Shown here piece by piece: positions 58,733-64,000 of a DNA stretch of 64,000 nucleotides. A program made the position numbers and the translations under genes. The first letter of the stretch is position 1; each line of letters starts with the position of its first letter. Source of the stretch: Rhizophagus clarus (Eukaryota > Glomeromycota > Glomeromycetes > Glomerales > Glomeraceae); NCBI GenBank assembly GCA_015698045.1, contig BLAL01000037.1, forward strand, positions 682,001 to 746,000, in the 5' to 3' direction. The notes under the pieces were generated by a model. It was given only the letters and a program-made list of their open reading frames with translations, made no database searches and was not told the DNA's origin.

Positions 58733-59812
58733 TCATAATTTTATACTTAATATTTCATAATCATATTCTTCAGCTTCTTTGGGTAGTAAAACTTCACTTG
58801 GTGAAATTTCATCAATCTGATAACTATCAACAATTAATAAATAAGTATTCTTTTTCATAAAAATGGGGAAGAAAGAGACGATTATATTACCCGAGTCGGT
58901 TAACATAAAAATTTATTGCCGATTTATTTTCTTTTAGAGAAACAAATAATAGATTTAGTAATTAGCTATAATTGAGTAAAAATTCGATAACAATTCCTGA
59001 AATAAATACGTACTCTTGAATGCGGTTAACATAACCTTATTCATTTTCCAATTTTTTCCAATTTTTTCTAATGATCTCATTAAGAATGTGCCTAAACCCT
59101 TTCTTCTCGCATCTTCAGCTAATTGAATTTCATAACTATATATATATATATATATTAATAATTAGTAAATTGTTCAAAACTTAGATATTTAATACATACC
59201 AATATATGACTTCAATCTCTTTATCATCATCTGCCATAGTTTCTTCCCAAGTAAATTGAAACATGACAAATCCAATTGGTTTTTCATTATTTGACGCGAT
59301 TAAATATCTACAATTTTTATCATTCATCTCTTTACGTTTTTGTTTAGGATTCCATCCAATATTCGAATCCTTATATCTTAAAAATATAAAAAAAAAAAAA
59401 AATTATTATAAAAGAAATATTTATTTGTATTCAAAAAATATGAACGTACAGGTTTTTCATGTTTGATTTCAATAATTCAAAGACCCATTCTTTCAATTTG
59501 GTTGGTAAAGTTGTAATTGAATAGTATGCAACATTTATATCCATACTTAATTTTTTTTTTAAAGAAAAATAAAATGAAATAATTAAAAAAAGTTAAAATA
59601 AATATGAACAATAAAAAAAATATATATTTACTCATCGCATTTATATTTAATTGAAGGTCCAAAAAAATCAACTACATTATCTGCCTTCAAATTATTTTAC
59701 GCGTACTCTCGCGTAAATTATATGATAATTTATAATTAATGAAGTGAAATTTTTGGATACTAACCTCGTTTGCTATTTTAACGAGATCTTGAGTACTCAC
59801 AGAACTATTCAT
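58733..59812 (-). CDS. NAA40: N-alpha-acetyltransferase 40 (NatD)
   Basis: Seven minus-strand exons are visible: 59765-59812, 59632-59684, 59450-59545, 59200-59376, 59014-59135, 58890-58930 and 58733-58823, about 209 codons. A GNAT fold is clear. WVFELLKSNMKNLY...GWNPKQKRKEM and RYLIASNNEKPIGFVMFQF are followed by YCYEIQLAEDARRKGLGTFLM (acetyl-CoA-binding Arg-Arg-x-Gly-x-Gly) and NKVMLTAFK. INFYVNRLGYQIDEISPSE and a C-terminal YDYEILS follow. These match the human NAA40 layout. NatD acetylates the N-terminal Ser of histones H4 and H2A. At the exon 5/6 junction the canonical GTACGT and CTAAAAG sites leave a one-base frame conflict, although protein similarity is clear on both sides. The gene is therefore either frameshifted, spliced unusually, or affected by a base error. 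It converges on the FANCE-like gene with only 62 bases between stops. Confidence 0.8.
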
Positions 59813-60075
59813 TTATGCCAATAAAACTAATAAAATGCTTTAAGTCTTTAATAACTGTTATATACAAATGAACTGAAAATTAAATACTGTAACAATAATC
59901 TGCAATCACGACTTAAGTAACACTGTGATAAATATAAATGATAGTCACTTCACCGCAGTTTTACCGCCCGTAATATTTATTAAATAATTTATAAAAGTTA
60001 TTAGATAAATTACAATTTACTTTGTTTTTGTACACAATAATTTTTACTAAAACTAGAATGTTTCAATATGTCAAA

Positions 60076-62800
60076 TTATTTAGTTTCTATTGTGCGGAAT
60101 CCTTTTGCAACATCAGTCAAATTCTTCAGTGCTGCTTCAACCTCAGGCCATCCACGGGTCTTCAAGCCACAATCAGGATTAACCCAGGTTAGATCCTTAG
60201 AAATATATTTAAGAATTTCTTGTAGACGAGTTTCTAATTCTTCTTTTGAAGGAACACGAGGAGAGTGTATGTCATAAAGACCTGGACCAATTTCATTGGT
60301 ATATTCATGTTTCTCAAATGCATGTAGGAGTTTTAAGTCTGATCTAGAATTTTCAATAGTAATTACGTCGGCATCCATACGTTGAATCGATTCAATGATG
60401 TCATTGAAATCGGAATAGCACATATGAGTATGAATTTGGGTAGAAGAATCAACGCCAGTACTAGAAAGAAGGAAGGCATCAACTGCCCAGTTGAGATATT
60501 CATTCCAATCTTCTTTGCGGAGGGGCAATCCTTCACGGATAGCAGGTTCATCAATCTAAGAAATCGCGAATATGATTATTATAAATAATTACCATATTCG
60601 TAAAAAAAAAAAAAAAAGCAGAAATGTTGTTTACCTGAATAACAGAAATACCAGCAGCTTCTAAATCACGTACTTCTTCACGAATTGCAAGAGCCAATTG
60701 GAACGTAGTATCTTTACGAGGTTGATCATCACGAACAAATGACCATTGGAGCATAGTAACCGGACCAGTTAACATGCCTTTCAGAGGCTTTTTAGTTAGG
60801 GATTGAGCATATTTAATAACTTCTACAGTCATAGGTTTTGGTCTGAAGACATCTCCAAAAATGATGGGTGGCTTGATGCAACGTGATCCGTAAGATTGAA
60901 CCCAGCCATTTCCACTAAAAACATATCCTATTTGGCAATCAATTGATTAATTATTTTATCCTACTAAATGATATCAAAGGCAAACTTATAATATAAATAC
61001 CTTGTAAGTTTTCACCAAAGAATTCAACCATGTCATTACGTTCAAATTCTCCATGTACAAGAACATCCATGCCAATTTCTTCTTGAAAACGGATACATTT
61101 TTCAATTTCTTTTTTGATGAAATCATCATACTGAGCTTGATTTATTTCACCTTTCTTGAGCTTAGCACGGACAGCACGAACTTCTTTTGTTTGGGGAAAA
61201 GATCCAACAGTGGTTGTTGGGAAGGCAGGGAGACCTAACTTTTGTCGTTGTTTGAGTTGTCTTTCACGGAAAGGATCTTTACGCTTAAACATATCAGGAG
61301 TGAGGGTTTTCATTTTCTCTTGCACAACACTATTATGAATACGAGGTGATGTTTTTCGGTCTTGAATTCTAAAATGTGAATATCAATTTAGTCAACCACA
61401 TCAAGGTCAATCTATGATCTTGAATGAAGATAGGTACTTACGATTTGCGGTTAGCATCAAGGTCTGTCTGAACATATTGGGCACCATCATTTAATACTTT
61501 AGAAATATTTACTATTTCCTTAATCTTTTCAGTAGCAAAAGCTAACCAATCCAGAATTTCGGAATCAATGTTCTTCTCAGCTTGAAGAGAATGAGGAGTA
61601 TGTAAAAGAGAACAAGATGGTGCTATAAAAACGCGCTGAGCACCAAGACAAGAAATAGCTTTCTGAGCTTCGGCTAAAGCAGCTTCCATATTGACCTTCC
61701 AAATATTACGTCCATTGATCAGACCAAGAGACAGGGAAACTGTCGAAGGGATGCGTTTCAAAATTGATTCCAACTGATCAGGAGCACGAACTAGATCAAT
61801 ATGAAGTGCACTTATGGGAGTATCAACAATGAAGTCGATATTGCTTCCAATACGCTCGAAATATGTTGCAATCAAAATTTTTATTTGAGGAGACACTTTG
61901 GTAAGTGCATTATAAGCAGAAGAATAGTCTTTTTTAAGATCGGAAGGTAAGTCAGTTACTAAAAATGGTTCATCAATTTGAATCCATGTAGCTCCAACAC
62001 CAGCCAATTGAGATAATAATTCTTCATACAAAGGAAGAATCTTGCTCAATAACTGAATTGGTTCAAACCCTTGAGGGGCACCTCTTGCAGGCTTTCCAAG
62101 GAGCAGATAAGAGATCGGTCCCAAAATGACAGGTCGAGTTTGAATACCGATAGCTACCGCCTCATTATACTCGTCGAGTATTTTGGTAGGGTTGAGAGCG
62201 AATTGTTGGTTTGGTTCAAATTCAGGAACAATGTAGTGATCTGTATTAAAATTTTTTAAGCAAAGAGTAAGACTATACTGGAATGTGACGTATGACGTAA
62301 CGAGTAAAGATATGTCGTAATACTGTCGTAACAAGTCGCGATATGGCGAAATTCTAAGATAATAAAAGTTAATTACTTACAGTTAGTATCGAACCATTTC
62401 TTCATTTCACAAGCAGGAACGTCAATATCGGCTTTTTGAAGACCTCTACACATGGCAAAGTAGGTTTCAAGACCGGGGTTAAGGTTCTTGTAACGAGCAG
62501 GAATGACACCAAAAGCATAGGAGTGGTCAACCACTTGGTCATATAAGGAGAAATCATTAGAAGGAATTTGATCAAGACCAGCTTTCTTTTGAAGTAACCA
62601 ATGTTCTTCACGAAGTTTCTACAAGTTAAACGTATGAATTAATAACAAAGAATATTGAAAACACTAAAATATTAGCATACCTTTGAGCCACTAAGAAGTG
62701 CATTTTCGTCAACTTTTCCAGACCAGAAGTTTTCAACAAGACGCTTCAATTCACGGTTAGCACCCATACGAGGGAAACCCAAATTCGTTGCGAGAGCCAT
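60076..62800 (-). CDS. MET6: Cobalamin-independent methionine synthase
   Basis: Six exons (62681-62800, 62381-62618, 61442-62240, 61001-61368, 60635-60927, 60076-60555) join exactly to 765 aa, the usual length of MetE/Met6. The N-terminal domain starts [20 protein letters not shown] and contains [12 protein letters not shown] and QIDEPFL. The C-terminal catalytic domain has [34 protein letters not shown] and [12 protein letters not shown]. Zinc-binding His650 and Cys652 lie in HTHMCYSDF, Cys735 in [11 protein letters not shown], and a Glu in ITIENSRSD. It transfers the methyl group of 5-methyltetrahydropteroyl-polyglutamate to homocysteine in the cytosol, the last step of methionine synthesis. 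A start at 62800 is chosen because it aligns with the family; an upstream frame to 62944 is poly-Phe from a poly-A tract. Confidence 0.97.
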
Positions 62801-62899
62801 TTTATTGTATGTAGGATATCTGATTGGGAAAATTTTTTTTATCTGAACCCAGTCTCCTGAAACGAAAAAACTTCTTGGTTGAATTTTTTTTTTTATGTG

Positions 62900-62934
<35 letters not shown>

Positions 62935-63271
62935 CGATTATCAATTTATCAGTAACTCTTTCATCCGAGGTGAATAATTAATTGAGCCCCATACTAAGCT
63001 TTGAGCCTAACGTGGCAAGTAAAGGATTAATTAAAAAAAAAAAAAAAATATCTTTAATCAAAGATGATAATCAATCGCATGATAAAATGTAAATCATCAT
63101 CACTTTAAACTTCCAATAATATTTTATTAAAACTTTAAATTATTAAATCAAAAAATCATGCTAAAATTTTTTTTCTGAACCAATCTAGATTCGGAATGTC
63201 AGGTTTTAATTTAAATATTTACATATGATTTTTACCAGACCAACTAAAAATAGTTCATAACATTACATAAA
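62801..63271. other. Intergenic region with MET6 promoter
   Basis: Contains a pure A run of ~34 bases at 62900-62933 and a second of ~15 at 63031-63047, both within the MET6 upstream region on the plus strand (poly-T relative to the gene). Poly-dT tracts exclude nucleosomes in fungal promoters, so this may aid MET6 expression. No other gene. Confidence 0.4.
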
Positions 63272-64000
63272 TTATTTTCTAATTAATTTTAAAATTCCAA
63301 ATCCAACAAAAACAATTCCAATAAAACTCGCCAACTTTCCAATTCTACCAAATTCATTTTCTTGAGAGATTTTTTTCCAATAAATCCTTCTTTTTTCCCA
63401 AATCTCTTTATCTTTTCCATCCAACAAATCTTGTAAATCATCAAATTTAATTTCTACCATTAAATATTTATGATCGCTTGCTTTATAATCATGATTGCCA
63501 ATCCATCTATTAACAACTTCAAAACCACGTAAAAGTGTCCAATCAAGTTTTGCTTTAAATAAACCAAAATAATTTGGATTATGAATAGTAATATCATTAG
63601 TACAAGACCAAGGATCATAAAAACCCGGATTTCTAGCAGATTTTAATACGTCAATTGGGAATCCCGATAATGTTGTTATTTTCGATAATTCTTTTTCTTT
63701 TAAATAATAATCGTTATTATTTTTTAAAGATAATAATTTCTCAAATAACTTTGAACCACCTGATTGTAACTTTAAATTTATTTCACCATCCTTTAAATGC
63801 CAATTAAATAAATTTGTAACCCACCATTCAGACTCTGATCTACCAAGCGAAAGAAATCTATATCGATCTCGACAATATTTAGGTGAGAGACGAGCTATAG
63901 AATGTCCCATTGTATTTAAATCTCCAAAAATTAATTGATACGGATAAGTTTGAATATTAGAAGTGGAATCTAATAGTATATCAGAAAATTGTGATATACG
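63272..64000 (-). CDS. Endonuclease/exonuclease/phosphatase family protein (partial)
   Basis: The minus-strand frame is open from the right edge of the window to the TAA at 63272, giving the C-terminal 242 aa without introns. It reads IFGDLNTMGHSIARLSPKYC (the Gly-Asp-x-Asn metal/active-site motif), later KLDWTLLRG and SDHKYLMVEI (the Ser-Asp-His catalytic motif). It ends in a hydrophobic helix (IGKLASFIGIVFVGFGILKL) plus IRK, a tail anchor. The Met at 63910 is inside the domain, so the gene starts beyond the edge. Family members include DNase I-like nucleases, sphingomyelinases such as Isc1, and inositol phosphatases. The C-terminal membrane helix would suit a membrane-lipid enzyme, but the substrate cannot be settled here. 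Confidence 0.85.
   Translation of the reverse strand, partial: RISQFSDILLDSTSNIQTYPYQLIFGDLNTMGHSIARLSPKYCRDRYRFLSLGRSESEWWVTNLFNWHLKDGEINLKLQSGGSKLFEKLLSLKNNNDYYLKEKELSKITTLSGFPIDVLKSARNPGFYDPWSCTNDITIHNPNYFGLFKAKLDWTLLRGFEVVNRWIGNHDYKASDHKYLMVEIKFDDLQDLLDGKDKEIWEKRRIYWKKISQENEFGRIGKLASFIGIVFVGFGILKLIRK

Noticed and set aside
62801..62944. Upstream extension of methionine synthase
   Set aside because: It encodes poly-Phe from the A34 tract; the family N-terminus begins at 62800.
1..64000. CRISPR array or prokaryotic operon features
   Set aside because: Short introns, splice sites, F-box, NatD and transposon types show eukaryotic nuclear DNA; none of the tandem arrays has repeat-spacer structure.

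Overview
This is a nuclear contig from a very AT-rich, intron-rich fungus. Introns are short with GTAAGT-like donors, genes are split into many small exons, and there is an F-box/LRR-type protein, fungal housekeeping genes and a large load of decayed DNA transposons. Taken together this suits an arbuscular mycorrhizal fungus (Glomeromycotina, Rhizophagus/Gigaspora-like). The assignment is an inference; no marker gene in the window proves it.

Layout. 1-8.5 kb: a foldback MITE, a Crypton-like recombinase fragment, an F-box protein (minus) and a three-exon, aftiphilin-like trafficking protein (plus). 9-21.3 kb: a cluster of one secreted-protein family. It holds an array of five decayed promoter-plus-signal-peptide modules, an intact 85-aa Gly/Pro-rich member, a broken minus-strand member, and a large member with two ten-cysteine modules, about 500 residues of Asn-Pro-Pro repeats and a C-terminal anchor. 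Two further broken copies lie at 46.3-47.8 kb. 21.3-44.4 kb: an extremely AT-rich island without an intact gene. It contains a pogo-type transposon with one internal stop codon, several pogo-type MITEs, two copies of a ~925-bp element with palindromic ends, large TIR elements carrying tandem splice-like units, a polypyrimidine/polypurine switch, and a retroposed 607-codon reading frame with six stop codons and no frameshift. 44.4-47.8 kb: a decayed multi-exon membrane-protein gene and the family remnants. 48.3-64 kb: a compact gene-dense block with a two-finger C2H2 protein, a PB1-like protein, a six-exon membrane protein, an IAH1-type esterase, a FANCE-like helical protein, the histone N-terminal acetyltransferase NAA40, cobalamin-independent methionine synthase MET6, and a partial endonuclease/exonuclease/phosphatase protein running off the right edge.

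The exon structures of the main genes were rebuilt by hand and the codon totals close exactly. MET6, for example, comes to 765 aa over six exons. Two genes (FANCE-like and NAA40) each show a one-base frame conflict that could be real decay or a sequence error.

The most unusual content is the secreted-protein family. The same promoter core, signal peptide and Lys-Arg processing site recur with unrelated low-complexity tails, next to a tandem array of dead copies of that launch module.
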